A DNA stretch of 64,000 nucleotides from an uncultured Subdoligranulum sp. (GCA_945830575.1 CALZZE010000012.1:1-64000), one strand, 5' to 3'. Numbered from the stretch's first letter, positions 23,945 to 33,779 are shown. Numbers and translations are program-made. Notes: generated by a model from the letters alone, not told the origin.

Positions 23945-24895
23945 TCACAGGCTGGTGGGGTAGCTGTCGATGGCGCCGTGGGCCTGTATGCTGACGCCGC
24001 AGAAGGCGTTGGACAGCCGGAGAACCTCCGTCAGGGTTTCGGCGCTCAGGCCGGGCAGCGATGCGGCGGTCACGCCCGCACGGTGCAGCTGCCACAGGAA
24101 GGAGCCGATGAAACCGTCCCCGGCGCCGGTGGTGTCCACCGCCCGCACCGGCGTGCAGGGGGCAAAGCCCTCGGCGGCGCGGGTGAAAGCGTAGGCTCCC
24201 TCGCTGCCGCAGGTGTACACAATCAGCTGCACATGGCCGGTGAACAGGGCGGGCAGAGCGGCACGGATGTCGGCGGTGCCGGTGAGAAATTCCAGCTCCT
24301 CATCGGAGATTTTGAGGATGTCCGCCTGCGGCAGAAACTCCCACACGGTGCGGCGCAGCGCCTCCCGGTCGGGCCAGAGGGGGAACCGCAGATTGGGGTC
24401 AAAGCTCACGATGGCACCCGCGTCCTGCGCCGCCCGGATGGCCGCGCTGTGCGCCCCGCGCATGGGGCTTTCCACCAGCCCCACGCTGCAAAAATGCAGA
24501 GCGAAGGCATCCCGGAACCAGTCCGGGTCGATCTGGTCAGCGGCATAGAGCAGGTCGGCGGAGGGATTGCGGTAAAAGCTGAAGGTGCGGCTGCCGTTTG
24601 CGCCCAGCGACACAAAGGCCAGCGCGGTGTTGGCGGCATCGGTGAAGGGAACATGGGACACATCAATGCCGTATCCGGCCAGACGGTCTGCCAGCATATG
24701 GCCGAAGGGATCGTTGCCCAGCTGGGTCAGCAGCGCCGCCTGCCCGCCAAGGCGGGCGAAGGCACCGCACACATTGGCGGGTGCGCCGCCGATGCGGGGC
24801 ATAAAGGACGGCACTTCGGCAAATTCACAGCCGCTGCGGGTGGGGATCATATCAATGAGGGCTTCTCCGATGGAAAACAAGGTCTGACCGGGCAT
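23945..24895 (-). CDS. scrK: fructokinase (PfkB family)
   Basis: 316 aa ribokinase-fold sugar kinase: SIGEALIDMIP, RIGGAPANVC substrate motif and DTTGAGDGFIGSF with catalytic Asp near the C-terminus. It phosphorylates the fructose released by the GH32 enzyme encoded just upstream (3 bp between them). Last gene of the sucrose operon. Confidence 0.92.
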   Translation of the reverse strand: MPGQTLFSIGEALIDMIPTRSGCEFAEVPSFMPRIGGAPANVCGAFARLGGQAALLTQLGNDPFGHMLADRLAGYGIDVSHVPFTDAANTALAFVSLGANGSRTFSFYRNPSADLLYAADQIDPDWFRDAFALHFCSVGLVESPMRGAHSAAIRAAQDAGAIVSFDPNLRFPLWPDREALRRTVWEFLPQADILKISDEELEFLTGTADIRAALPALFTGHVQLIVYTCGSEGAYAFTRAAEGFAPCTPVRAVDTTGAGDGFIGSFLWQLHRAGVTAASLPGLSAETLTEVLRLSNAFCGVSIQAHGAIDSYPTSL

Positions 24896-24898
24896 GGT

Positions 24899-26296
24899 TT
24901 ATTCCTCCCCTTTGAGTGGATACAGCAGTCCCGCTGCGCCGTCCAGCCGGACGGTGCGGGCGGTCTGCGCGGGAAAATACCGGGTGGTGAAGACGGTCTC
25001 ACCGTCGTTGAGGAAAATCTCCGCCGAGGAGGCGTCCGCCAGCACCCGCACGCTGCGGCAGGGAGCTGCCAGCCGGGCGCGGCGTTCGCCGTCCCGCCCG
25101 CAGGCAAGGGTCGGGTCGGTGAAGCGCAGCACAGCGCTCTGGTCGTTTTCCGTGTATTGCAGCGCCAACCCGCCCGCGAGGGTCAGCGTGAAGTCCCCGG
25201 CGGGGGCGGCAGTCAGCTCAAAGCAGACCGGTGCATCCGCACAAGGCAGGGGGACAGGCGCACCGCACCGCAGCGCCGCCAGCTCGGGGGCGGGGTTCTG
25301 ACGCAGCGTGCCGTCCGGGCCTGCCGTCAGCACCCGGGGCACCGTCAGGCAGTGGTTCCAGCCGTAGGCCGCGCTGGGTGTGCCGTAGGGCGCGTCCGGC
25401 ATGGCCATCCAGCCGAACTGCAGGCGGCGTGTCCCATCCAGAAAACTCTGGGGCGCGTAAAAATCATAGCCCGCGTCAAAGGGATGGAAGTCCCCCAGCG
25501 TGCAGTCTCCCCGCCAGTCCCCGTACACCGGGAAGTACCCGCAGCCGTACACGTTGGGGCAGTCGATGCCCTGAGGCGACACCGCCAGATACCACTGCCC
25601 GTCCAGTTCAAACAGGTCGGGGCACTCCCACATGTAGCCGAAAGGCTCCGGGGTGGTCAGCGTGTTTAGGTGGGTCCAGTGCAGCCGGTCGGTGCTTTCC
25701 AGCACCAGCACCACGCCCTTGTCCTCCAGCGTGCGGGCGCCCAGCACCATATAGTACCGCCCGTCCTGCTTCCAGACCTTGGGGTCCCGCACATGGCAGG
25801 TCAGCCCGGCGGGGTAGTCGGCGTTGGTCATCAGGCAGTGCTTTTCGTCCAGAGTCACGCCGTCCCGGCTGACACCCAGACACAGATTGTGGCCCCGCCC
25901 GGCGCGGATGTAGTCAAAATTGCCGTTGTGCTTGACATTGCCGGTGTAGTACAGCCACAGAGCACCGTCCTCCCACAGAGCCGAGCCGGAGTAGGCACCG
26001 TGGCAGTCATAGGGAGCATCCGGGTAGAGCATGACGGGCAGGCGCTCCCAGTGCAGCAAATCCCGGCTGCGGACATGCCCCCAGTGCTTGACGCCGCCCT
26101 CCGGGTCAAAGGGGCCGTACTGGTAAAACACGTGGTACTCGTCCCCAATCTTGCACAGGCCGTTGGGGTCGTTGAGCCAGCCCACCGGGGGCTGAATGTG
26201 GAACCGCTGGCGGTGGGGGTCGGCGTCCGCCCGGGGTGCGTCCGCCGCCTCGATACGCGCCGCCAGTCGGGCGAGATCCCGATGCAGTGCGTTCAT
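24899..26296 (-). CDS. scrB: sucrose-6-phosphate hydrolase (GH32)
   Basis: 465 aa. GH32 five-blade propeller motifs: nucleophile Asp in GWLNDPNGL, VRDPKVW (stabiliser Asp) and WECPDLF (acid/base Glu), plus a C-terminal beta-sandwich. It cleaves sucrose-6-phosphate from the PTS into glucose-6-phosphate and fructose. No signal peptide, so cytoplasmic. Overlaps the PTS gene end by 4 nt. Confidence 0.93.
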   Translation of the reverse strand: MNALHRDLARLAARIEAADAPRADADPHRQRFHIQPPVGWLNDPNGLCKIGDEYHVFYQYGPFDPEGGVKHWGHVRSRDLLHWERLPVMLYPDAPYDCHGAYSGSALWEDGALWLYYTGNVKHNGNFDYIRAGRGHNLCLGVSRDGVTLDEKHCLMTNADYPAGLTCHVRDPKVWKQDGRYYMVLGARTLEDKGVVLVLESTDRLHWTHLNTLTTPEPFGYMWECPDLFELDGQWYLAVSPQGIDCPNVYGCGYFPVYGDWRGDCTLGDFHPFDAGYDFYAPQSFLDGTRRLQFGWMAMPDAPYGTPSAAYGWNHCLTVPRVLTAGPDGTLRQNPAPELAALRCGAPVPLPCADAPVCFELTAAPAGDFTLTLAGGLALQYTENDQSAVLRFTDPTLACGRDGERRARLAAPCRSVRVLADASSAEIFLNDGETVFTTRYFPAQTARTVRLDGAAGLLYPLKGEE

Positions 26297-27690
26297 GCTG
26301 CCTCCTTACCGGTCTGTTCCGGTTTCCAGAATACCCAGGTCACGGCGAAGGACACGCCGAAGGAAATCGCCATCATCAGCAGGTAATGCACCGGCATGTG
26401 CAGGTGCAGCAGCAGGCCGAAGATGCCGGTCACGCCGGTGCCGGTGGCGCCCAGCCCCACGATGCTGGCGTACAGCGCGCCGCAGGCACCGCCCGCCAGA
26501 GCGCCCACAAAGGGAGTCATAAAGCGCAGGTTCACGCCGAAGATGGCAGGCTCGGTGATGCCCATGCAGGCGGACAGTGCCGAGGGCAGCGCCATGGACT
26601 TGATTTTGGCGTCATGGGTCTTGAGGGCCACCGCCAGCGCCGCGCCGCCCTGACCCACGTTGGCCGCGCTGGCCAGCGGCAGCCAGAAAGTCAGACCGTA
26701 GCGGGCCAGCTGGCCAAGGTCAATGAGGGTGTACATGTGATGGATGCCGGCCACCACCGTGATGGCGTACAGGCCGCCCATGATGAAGGAACCAACGCCG
26801 AAGGGCAGGGTGAGCAGCCACTGCACGCCGCTGATGACGCCGTTTTCAATGCCGGTGAAGATGGGGCCGATGACGGCCAGCGTGAGATAGCCGGTGACGA
26901 ACACCGAGACCAGCGGGGTGACAAACAGGTCGATCATGGCGGGCACGATTTTATGCAGCCGCTTTTCGATCTGGCACATGACCCACACCGCGATGATGAC
27001 GGGGATGACGTGGCCCTGATAGCCCACCAGCGGCACCGAGTACAGCCCGCCGAACACCGGCTGCATGACCTCCACGCCGGAAGAAACGGTCCAGGCGTTC
27101 TGCAGGTCGGGGTGGATCATGATCATGCCGATGACCGCGCCGAGGAACGGGTTGCCGCCGAACACCTTGGCCGCCGAGAAAGCGATGAGGATGGGCAGGA
27201 ACACATAGGCGGTGTTGGAGAACAGCTTGGCGAACACATAGATGGAGCCGGTGGTGTCGATGTTCAAAAAGCCGTTGTTGACCATGAAGTTGAGCGCCTC
27301 CATGAGGCCCATGAGGAAACCGGAGGCCACGATGGCCGGGATGATGGGCACAAAGATATCGCCCAGTGTTTTGATGGCCCGCTGATACCAGGGGGCGCGG
27401 GCCGCCGCGGCCTGCTTGACCTCCTCCTTGGAGGCCTCCGAGATGCCGGCCTGTTTGGTGAATTCCTCATACACCTTGTTGACCACGCCGGTGCCGAAGA
27501 TGATTTGCAGCTGTCCCTGTGCCTCAAAGACGCCCTTGGCGCCCTCGGCGTTTTCCAGTGCCTTTTTGTTGACAAGACTGTTGTCCGCGATGACGAGCCG
27601 CAGACGGGTGGCGCAGTGTGCCGCCGAAACGATGTTGGACGCGCCGCCAACATTTTCCAGCACCTGCCGGGCTGCTTTCTGGTAATCCAT
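26293..27690 (-). CDS. scrA: PTS sucrose-family transporter subunit IIBC
   Basis: 465 aa. N-terminal EIIB domain with phosphorylated Cys in AAHCATRLRLV (about 26), then a ten-helix EIIC domain (conserved GITEPAIFGVNLR). No IIA domain, so IIA must come from elsewhere. It imports and phosphorylates sucrose for the hydrolase encoded next. First gene of the operon. Confidence 0.92.
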   Translation of the reverse strand: MDYQKAARQVLENVGGASNIVSAAHCATRLRLVIADNSLVNKKALENAEGAKGVFEAQGQLQIIFGTGVVNKVYEEFTKQAGISEASKEEVKQAAAARAPWYQRAIKTLGDIFVPIIPAIVASGFLMGLMEALNFMVNNGFLNIDTTGSIYVFAKLFSNTAYVFLPILIAFSAAKVFGGNPFLGAVIGMIMIHPDLQNAWTVSSGVEVMQPVFGGLYSVPLVGYQGHVIPVIIAVWVMCQIEKRLHKIVPAMIDLFVTPLVSVFVTGYLTLAVIGPIFTGIENGVISGVQWLLTLPFGVGSFIMGGLYAITVVAGIHHMYTLIDLGQLARYGLTFWLPLASAANVGQGGAALAVALKTHDAKIKSMALPSALSACMGITEPAIFGVNLRFMTPFVGALAGGACGALYASIVGLGATGTGVTGIFGLLLHLHMPVHYLLMMAISFGVSFAVTWVFWKPEQTGKEAA

Positions 27691-27730
27691 AGTTGTCCGC
27701 TCCTTTTTTGGGTGGGATTACAGGAAATTC

Positions 27731-27829
27731 TGTAATCGATTTCATCTAACGACTACATTATATTCGATTATACAGAAAAATTCCATTCTCAAAAGCGCCA
27801 AATCGGTCAGAAATATGTTATCGATTTCA
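27731..27829 (-). promoter_or_regulatory. sucrose operon promoter region with two ScrR operators
   Basis: TGTAATCGATTTCA (27731-27744) and TGTTATCGATTTCA (27816-27829) are the same LacI-type site 85 bp apart. Between them the minus strand has TATAAT-like -10 boxes (about 27755-27775), with no clear -35 at ideal spacing. A matching half site (CGATTTCA) lies before the regulator's own gene at about 28886. Confidence 0.7.
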
Positions 27830-27851
27830 CACGGTTTCATACCAATTTCTG

Positions 27852-28868
27852 TCATTTTGCCCAAATATCCTCGGCAGAATTTTCATCTCCGGTGGAGGTG
27901 CGGCGTTTCAGCTCGTAGCCCAGCATCCGCTCCTGCGGGGCGGCATCCGGGTTGGCCAGCAGTTGCAGCAGCAGCCCGGCGGCGGTCTGGCCCGCGGTGT
28001 GGTAGTGCAGATGAACGCTGGTCAGCGGCACAAAGGCCACCCGGCCTGCCTTGCTGTCGCCCACCGAGGCGATCATCACGTCCTCCGGCACCCGGATGCT
28101 GTGGGTGCGGCAGTATTGCAGCGCGCCCAGTGCGATGGAGTCGGTGGCGCAGAACAGGCAGTCCAGCCGTCCCGCCTTCTGGAACAGCTGCTCCGCCTGA
28201 TGGTAGCCGGAGTCCATGTTGAACTCGGCGATGCACATGCGCTGGGGGCGGGGGACAAGCCCTGCCGCCCTGAGAGCCGCGTCAAACCCCTGCCGGCGGG
28301 CGTGCCCGGCGGCCTGGTCCAGAAGCGTGACCCCCAGATACCCCGGCGCACGGCGGCCCTTCTGGAGCATGAGCGCGGTGGCGGCCTGCGCCGCGCCGAG
28401 ATCATCGTGATAGACCGAATGATAGCCCTCGCACCGCTGGCCCAGAATCACCACCGGCACCCGCAGGCTTTGCAGCACCGCATGATGCTCCGGCGTGAAG
28501 ATGGAGGCAATGAGGATGATGCCGTCCACCGTATTATGGCGCAGAAGGTCCAGCGCCTCCACCTCCTTGGTACAGTCGTTGGCGGTATTCATTAAAAGAA
28601 GCTGGTAGCCCTGTTCGCCCAGAACCCGGCTGATGCCGTCCACCATGCGGGCACAGCTTTCGCTGCTCAGCTTGGGCAGCACCACGCCCACCTGCCGGGT
28701 GCGGCGGGTGCGCAGCATCTGGGCCTGCACGCTGGGGCGGTAGCCGGTGGCCTCCACCGCCGCCGCGATCCGTGCGCGTTTTTCCTCACTGAGATAGCCG
28801 CCGTTGAAATAGCGGCTCACCGCGGCTTTGGAAACGCCTGCCGCTTTGGCAAATTCCGTAATGTTCAT
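27852..28868 (-). CDS. scrR: LacI-family regulator of the sucrose operon
   Basis: 338 aa. HTH at the N-terminus (NITEFAKAAGVSKAAVSRYF), followed by the sugar-binding effector domain. Start set at ATG 28868, with GGGAGG 6 nt upstream; the frame is open to 29009 without support. Same strand as and just upstream of the scrABK genes, whose promoter carries paired operators. Fructose or fructose-phosphate is the expected inducer for the family. Confidence 0.9.
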   Translation of the reverse strand: MNITEFAKAAGVSKAAVSRYFNGGYLSEEKRARIAAAVEATGYRPSVQAQMLRTRRTRQVGVVLPKLSSESCARMVDGISRVLGEQGYQLLLMNTANDCTKEVEALDLLRHNTVDGIILIASIFTPEHHAVLQSLRVPVVILGQRCEGYHSVYHDDLGAAQAATALMLQKGRRAPGYLGVTLLDQAAGHARRQGFDAALRAAGLVPRPQRMCIAEFNMDSGYHQAEQLFQKAGRLDCLFCATDSIALGALQYCRTHSIRVPEDVMIASVGDSKAGRVAFVPLTSVHLHYHTAGQTAAGLLLQLLANPDAAPQERMLGYELKRRTSTGDENSAEDIWAK

Positions 28869-28900
28869 GGTACGCCTCCCGGGAACGATTTCATACCCCC

Positions 28901-28929
28901 AGTATACCGCAAAATGACGATGCAGGCAA
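28901..28929 (-). promoter_or_regulatory. scrR promoter
   Basis: Minus strand TTGCCT (28929-28924), 17-bp spacer, TATACT (28906-28901). Confidence 0.6.
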
Positions 28930-28995
28930 GATGGAGGGCATAGGTCTTTTCGTGGGCGTTTTATACGATGTGTCAGGTTGTATTTCCGATCGGAA

Positions 28996-29137
28996 TATGG
29001 TAGAATCAAGGCAATACCGCGTAACCATCGAAAATATTTTCGCGGCGCAGCCCGCCGCCGATGTGCTGACCGTGCTGGTCTGCCTGTTCTCCATCAAGCC
29101 GATGCAGGACATCGCGTCCCGCAATCTGCATCATTGA
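28996..29137 (+). pseudogene. possible 3' remnant of a MATE-type efflux gene
   Basis: The frame ends with IFAAQPAADVLTVLVCLFSI followed by KPMQDIASRN, resembling the last helix of MATE multidrug exporters (AQPxxDxLT pattern). The other 400 residues are absent. Upstream, TTGTAT (28978-28983), an 18-bp spacer with the palindrome TTCCGATCGGAA (28984-28995) and TAGAAT (29002-29007) look like a regulated promoter. It probably now serves the Nudix gene. Confidence 0.4.
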
Positions 29138-29161
29138 CAGCCGCGGAGGAGAATTCTCTGT

Positions 29162-29605
29162 ATGAAGTTTGAAATTTTCCCTTTCAATACGCGGGAACAC
29201 TATTTTTCTGCCGATGTCATCGCTCTGTATCAAGGGCAGTGGCTGTTTTGCATGCACAAAAACCGTGCCACTTGGGAACATCCCAGTGGCTGGATCGAGG
29301 AGGGCGAGACCCCGTTGGAGGCGGCCAAACGGGAATTGTATGAGGAAACCGGCGCGGTTTCGTTTGACATGGAGCCGCTGTGCGACTATTTCATTGATGG
29401 AGAACTCAATGGATATCACTACTGCGGCAGCGGGCAGGTGTATTTCGCGGTGGTACATACCTTGGGTGAAATCCCGCCGGACAGCGAGATGGGGAAGGTG
29501 GGCCTGTTCGACTCGCTGCCGCAGGAATTGACCTACCCGATTTTGCGGGACTGCTTTGACATTGCCGTTCAAAAGAAACGGTCGGCTCAGGAGGAAAACA
29601 CATGA
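29162..29605 (+). CDS. Nudix hydrolase
   Basis: 147 aa. Complete Nudix box GWIEEGETPLEAAKRELYEE followed by TG (about 41-63), which binds Mg2+ and hydrolyses nucleoside-diphosphate-linked compounds. Ribosome site GGAGGAG. Overlaps the hydrolase gene by 4 nt (ATGA), so cotranslated. Confidence 0.9.
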   Translation: MKFEIFPFNTREHYFSADVIALYQGQWLFCMHKNRATWEHPSGWIEEGETPLEAAKRELYEETGAVSFDMEPLCDYFIDGELNGYHYCGSGQVYFAVVHTLGEIPPDSEMGKVGLFDSLPQELTYPILRDCFDIAVQKKRSAQEENT

Positions 29606-30204
29606 AGCGTTTGGTATTGTATGTCCATGGCAAAGGAGGCAGCGCGGAGGAAGCGAAGCATTATCAGCCGCTTTTTGCCGGAAGTGATGTGATGGGGTTT
29701 GACTATCAGGCGCAAACCCCATGGGAGGCGAAGGACGAGTTCGTCCGCTTCTTTGATCTGCACAGCAAAGGATATGATGCCGTCATTCTGATTGCAAACA
29801 GCATCGGAGCCTTTCTGTCAATGAGCGCCTTATCGGAAAAGAAGATTTCTCTGGCGCTGTTCATTTCGCCCATCGTCAATATGGAACAGCTGATTTCGGA
29901 TATGATGCTGTGGGCCAATGTGACCGAGGAGGAACTGCAAAACCGGAAGGAGGTTCCCACAGAGTTCGGAGAAACCCTGTCATGGGAATACCTGTGCTAT
30001 GTGCGGGAGCATCCCGTCAGCTGGAGCATTCCCACCTGTATTTTGTATGGCGGAAAGGATCATCTGACTTCCCGGGAGACCATCACCGGATTCGCCGCGC
30101 AAACCGGCGCGGCGCTCACCGTTATGGAGGAGGGGGAGCACTGGTTCCATACAGAGGAACAGATGGATGTTCTGGATCAATGGGTCAAAGATTCCCTCCG
30201 GTAA
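29602..30204 (+). CDS. alpha/beta-hydrolase
   Basis: 200 aa. HGKGGSAEEAKHY oxyanion-type start, nucleophile Ser in IANSIGAFLSM (small Ala/Asn in place of the usual first Gly), Asp region in LYGGKDHLTS and catalytic His in EGEHWFHT. Cytoplasmic esterase or peptidase of unknown substrate, translationally coupled to the Nudix gene. Confidence 0.85.
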   Translation: MKRLVLYVHGKGGSAEEAKHYQPLFAGSDVMGFDYQAQTPWEAKDEFVRFFDLHSKGYDAVILIANSIGAFLSMSALSEKKISLALFISPIVNMEQLISDMMLWANVTEEELQNRKEVPTEFGETLSWEYLCYVREHPVSWSIPTCILYGGKDHLTSRETITGFAAQTGAALTVMEEGEHWFHTEEQMDVLDQWVKDSLR

Positions 30205-30214
30205 ATGCATAAGC

Positions 30215-30255
30215 AAACCTCCTCCCTGCTTTCTCATGGAGCAGGGAGGAGGTTT
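30215..30255. terminator. bidirectional terminator
   Basis: Perfect 16-bp stem (30215-30230 / 30240-30255; core CCTCCTCCCTGC/GCAGGGAGGAGG) with outer A/T ends, between the convergent hydrolase and alcohol dehydrogenase genes. Confidence 0.9.
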
Positions 30256-30260
30256 ATTGT

Positions 30261-31442
30261 TCAGTGGTTCGCGTTTTTGTAGATTTGCGCAATGTCCTTC
30301 TCGTCAAGGCGCTGGAAGCTGCCGATGGTGCGGGTGCGCTGGAAGGAGCAGCGGTAGGCGAGGTCAAGCACCACCTCGTCCGGCTGCACGCCCACATCGT
30401 TGTTTTCTCCGAAGCTGGTGGGCATTCCGATGGAGCGGAAGTATTCTTCGGTGGCCCTGATGCCGGCCAGTGCAAGCGCTGTCTCGTCTGCGTTTTCCAG
30501 ACCCCACACGTTTTTCGCGTAGCGGGTAAACCGTGCCGTTCTCGTCTTGCAGACGTACCGTGCCCAAGACCCCCACACCGTCGCAAGGGAGGCGCCGTGG
30601 GCGGTATCGAACATGGCGGAAAGCTCATGGCCCAGCTGATGCACCGCAAAATCCGGCTGTCCGCCAAGGCCGGTCAGGCCGTTGTGGGACAGCGAGCCTG
30701 CCCACATCAGCTCACTCATGGCGTCGTAGTCGTGGGTGTCCCCGATGGCCACGCGGCCGCTGGCAATCACGGTGCGGAGCAGCGCCTCCGCGATGGCATC
30801 GGTCAGTTCGTTGTCCAGCGGATTGAAATACCGGTCCAGCGTGTGCATCATGATGTCGGTGACGCCGCAGGCAACCTGATACACCGGCAGCGTATAGGTC
30901 AGCTCCGGGTTCATGATGGCAAATTTGGGGCGGTTCAGATCCGAGGACAGGCCGCGCTTGCTCCCGGTGGCAAGGTTGGTCAGCACGGCGGAATTGCTGG
31001 TCTCGCTGCCCGCCGCGGAGATCGTGAGGATGACGCCCACCGGCAGCGCCGCGGCCGGAACGCTCTGGCCGCTCCAGTATTCCCAGATGTCCACGGCGGG
31101 GTTGGCGGTGCCGATGGCAATGGCCTTGGCGGTGTCAATGGCGGAGCCGCCGCCCACGGCCAGAATGAAATCCGCCTGAAATTCGATGGCGGCGCGGATG
31201 CCGTCCTGCGCGTGGTTCAGGGTCGGATTCGGTTTCGCGCCTCCGAAGGTCTGGTAGGGCAATCCCGCGGCATCCAGCAGCCGGCAGACCTGCTCCAACA
31301 GGCCGCTTTTCTGAACGCTGCTGCCGCCATAGACGACGAGAACGCGGTGTCCCCCGTATTTGCTGACATAGTCAGCGGTACGGCACTGGGTATCCTTGCC
31401 GAAAACGACCTCTGTGGGACTTAAATAGGTAAATGCCTGCAT
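30261..31442 (-). CDS. iron-containing alcohol dehydrogenase (butanol-dehydrogenase type)
   Basis: 393 aa. NAD(P) motif GGGSAIDTAKAIA, metal ligands in GVTDIMMHTLDRYF and HQLGHELSAMFDTAHGA. Reduces aldehydes to alcohols in fermentation; the sequence type is BDH/YqhD-like. Start at ATG 31442 (GGAGG upstream) rather than the in-frame ATG at 31487. Confidence 0.92.
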   Translation of the reverse strand: MQAFTYLSPTEVVFGKDTQCRTADYVSKYGGHRVLVVYGGSSVQKSGLLEQVCRLLDAAGLPYQTFGGAKPNPTLNHAQDGIRAAIEFQADFILAVGGGSAIDTAKAIAIGTANPAVDIWEYWSGQSVPAAALPVGVILTISAAGSETSNSAVLTNLATGSKRGLSSDLNRPKFAIMNPELTYTLPVYQVACGVTDIMMHTLDRYFNPLDNELTDAIAEALLRTVIASGRVAIGDTHDYDAMSELMWAGSLSHNGLTGLGGQPDFAVHQLGHELSAMFDTAHGASLATVWGSWARYVCKTRTARFTRYAKNVWGLENADETALALAGIRATEEYFRSIGMPTSFGENNDVGVQPDEVVLDLAYRCSFQRTRTIGSFQRLDEKDIAQIYKNANH

Positions 31443-31623
31443 GGTAACAACCTCCTTTTTTCCGATTATATCACAACCGGGAGCCATTTACAAAATAAAA
31501 ATACGCAAATTCTGGAAACACCGGGACGGAAAGCAGCGGCTTTCTGTCCCGGGCATCTTGCGGAAAACGGCAAAATCGAATAGAATAAATGTGCAATATA
31601 CCCAAGAAAACAGGAGAAAACAA

Positions 31624-32334
31624 ATGAATATCACGACCGTATTGTTTGACTTGGACGGCACGCTGCTGCCGATGGACAACGATGCCTTCACCAAAGGCTA
31701 CTTCAAACTGCTGGCAGGCAGGATGGCGCCCCATGGCTACGAGCCGCGGCAGCTTGTGGACGCCATCTGGGCAGGCACGGCGGCTATGGTTAAGAACGAT
31801 GGCAGCCGGAGCAACGAGCAGGCATTCTGGGCGCGGTTTGCGGAAATCTACGGGGAAAAAGCCATTGCGGATGAGCCGCTGTTTGATGCGTTTTACACCA
31901 CGGATTTTCAAAAGGCCCGGGAAATCTGCGGCTTCAACCCGGAGGCGGCCAAATCGGTGCGGGCCATCAAAGAGATGGGACTGCGGGTGGCGCTGGCCAC
32001 CAACCCGATTTTCCCGGCGGTGGCCACCGAAAGCCGCATCCGCTGGGCGGGTCTGGAGCCGGAGGACTTTGAGCTGTACACCACCTACGAAAGCATCGGA
32101 TACTGTAAGCCCAACCCGGCCTATTACCGGGAGGTGGCCGCCAAGCTGGGCGTTGACCCGGCACAGTGCCTGATGGTGGGCAACGATGTTGAGGAGGACA
32201 TGGAGGCGGCGGAGCAAACCGGAATGCGTGTGTTTCTGCTGACGGACTGCCTCATCAACCGGGAGAACAGGGACATCTCGGCGTATCCCCACGGCAGCTT
32301 TTCCCAGCTGATGGTTTTCTCAAAGAAGCTGTGA
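31624..32334 (+). CDS. HAD-superfamily hydrolase
   Basis: 236 aa. Motif I FDLDGTLLP, motif II ATNP (Thr), motif III Lys in YCKPNPAYY and motif IV GNDVEEDMEA: all four are present. Phosphatase of unknown substrate. GGAGA before the ATG; TAGAAT about 45 bp upstream is a plausible -10. Confidence 0.88.
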   Translation: MNITTVLFDLDGTLLPMDNDAFTKGYFKLLAGRMAPHGYEPRQLVDAIWAGTAAMVKNDGSRSNEQAFWARFAEIYGEKAIADEPLFDAFYTTDFQKAREICGFNPEAAKSVRAIKEMGLRVALATNPIFPAVATESRIRWAGLEPEDFELYTTYESIGYCKPNPAYYREVAAKLGVDPAQCLMVGNDVEEDMEAAEQTGMRVFLLTDCLINRENRDISAYPHGSFSQLMVFSKKL

Positions 32335-32406
32335 GAGCGGCTCTTTGGAAATGAAAGGCGGCAAACTATTTGAAATAGGGAAATACAAAATGCCGGCCCT
32401 TTTCAC

Positions 32407-32442
32407 GCCCCGGCCGCAGGCGAAACCGCCTGCGGCCGGGGC
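32407..32442 (+). terminator. strong GC-rich terminator
   Basis: Perfect 16-bp stem (32407-32422 / 32427-32442, core CGGCCGCAGGCG) with a 4-nt loop AAAC, followed by TTGTTTT. Confidence 0.85.
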
Positions 32443-32517
32443 TGCCTTGTTTTCCTCCCGCGGGATTGACAGAACATTGCAAATATGTTAGTGTTTTTCC
32501 AAAAAAGGGGTGATAGG

Positions 32518-33234
32518 ATGCCGCTGACAGACAAAGCCGCCTTGTTACATCTGGCCCATGCTCTCGGCAAGGCCACCGGGCTGGGGGTGCGTGTGGCGGA
32601 GCAGGGACGGGTGACGGACTATGTCTCCCCGTTTCATCTGCACCCGGACCCAGCCGGGCCGGAGCTGCCCGCCCTGCTGAACCAGACCCACCGGGCCGGG
32701 GTATCCTGCACCGCCGCCGTTGCCAGCCGGGCGGCCATCGGGGGCGGCATGGACAGCCGCACCGCGTTCCTACTGTCAGATTTGTACATTCAGCGCATCG
32801 AGCTGCTGCGGGATATTCCCGCTGTCCTCAAGCTGCGGGAGGAAATCATGGTGGACTATGCCGAGCGGGTGCGCCGTCTTCGCTACCGGGTGGGCGATGC
32901 GGGGGATGTGTTTTCCGCCTGCGCCAAGTATGTGGATGAAAACCTGTACGCCCCGCTGCGGGTGGAGGATGTGGCCGCGGCGCTGGGGTATTCCCGCAGT
33001 TATCTGAGCACCCGGTTCCGCCAGCAGACCGGCATGACGCTGACCCGTTACATCTTACAGCAAAAGGTATTTGAAGCCCAGCGGCTTCTGCAATTCTCCG
33101 GGGAGAGCCTGCGGGACATTGCCAACACCTTCGGATTTTCCTCCCAGAGTCACTTCCAGAACGTGTTCAAGTCCGTCACGGGGGAGACACCCATGGCCTT
33201 TCGCAGGCGTGTCGGCAAGAGCAAACATAACTGA
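32518..33234 (+). CDS. AraC-family transcriptional regulator
   Basis: 238 aa. The C-terminal 100 residues contain the two AraC HTHs (VEDVAAALGYSRSYLSTRFR and LRDIANTFGFSSQSHFQNVF). The N-terminal region is not a clear cupin. It is followed by a broken GH3 beta-glucosidase gene, which it may once have controlled. Start ATG with AAGGGGTGATAGG upstream. Confidence 0.88.
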   Translation: MPLTDKAALLHLAHALGKATGLGVRVAEQGRVTDYVSPFHLHPDPAGPELPALLNQTHRAGVSCTAAVASRAAIGGGMDSRTAFLLSDLYIQRIELLRDIPAVLKLREEIMVDYAERVRRLRYRVGDAGDVFSACAKYVDENLYAPLRVEDVAAALGYSRSYLSTRFRQQTGMTLTRYILQQKVFEAQRLLQFSGESLRDIANTFGFSSQSHFQNVFKSVTGETPMAFRRRVGKSKHN

Positions 33235-33317
33235 TATAGACTAAACAAAAATGCAATACTTTCTCCCTTTTTTATGGTATTCTATAAAAAAACCACAGAA
33301 AGGGAGACTTTTATAAT

Positions 33318-33779
33318 GTGAACACCAGCGACTGGTTCGTGGAGGGCGGCGAGTACGGCAGCGAGATTGGCTCCTCCAGCCGGGACATCCGCCTGCACGC
33401 CGGTCTTACGCTGCCCGGCGACGAGGGAGAAGCCCCCGACCTGCGCGGGACAGCCCCCGCCTACTATGACCTGTCCGGCGGAATGAACGTATCCGCAGAA
33501 CAGTTTGAGGCACTCTATGGCCGCCCGGTCACGCCGTGGCATGCCGTCCGCCCCTTCACCCGCAACACCACGCTGAGTGAGCTGCAAATTCATCCCATGG
33601 GAGCCGCATTGGTGGAGCAGATGAAACAGGGCATGACGGCGACCCTCTCCGGCAACGATCTGGAGGCCATGATTACCGCCATGCTGGACGACATGCCGCT
33701 GCGTCAGCTGTCCATGATGGATCCCGTGCATTTCGGCGGGAATACGCTGGACAAGCTGCTGGCCCAGCTGAACGCATAA
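33318..33779 (+). pseudogene. GH3 beta-glucosidase, C-terminal remnant joined to its start region
   Basis: 153 aa matching only the end of GH3 beta-glucosidases: GEYGSEIGSSSRDIRLHAGL (fibronectin-like strand pattern), VSAEQFEALYGRP and RPFTRNTTLSELQIHPMG. A promoter-like stretch and AAAGGGAG site lead to an ATG immediately followed by TGA (33316-33321); the open frame can only start at the overlapping GTG 33318. A deletion appears to have removed some 600 codons. Confidence 0.75.
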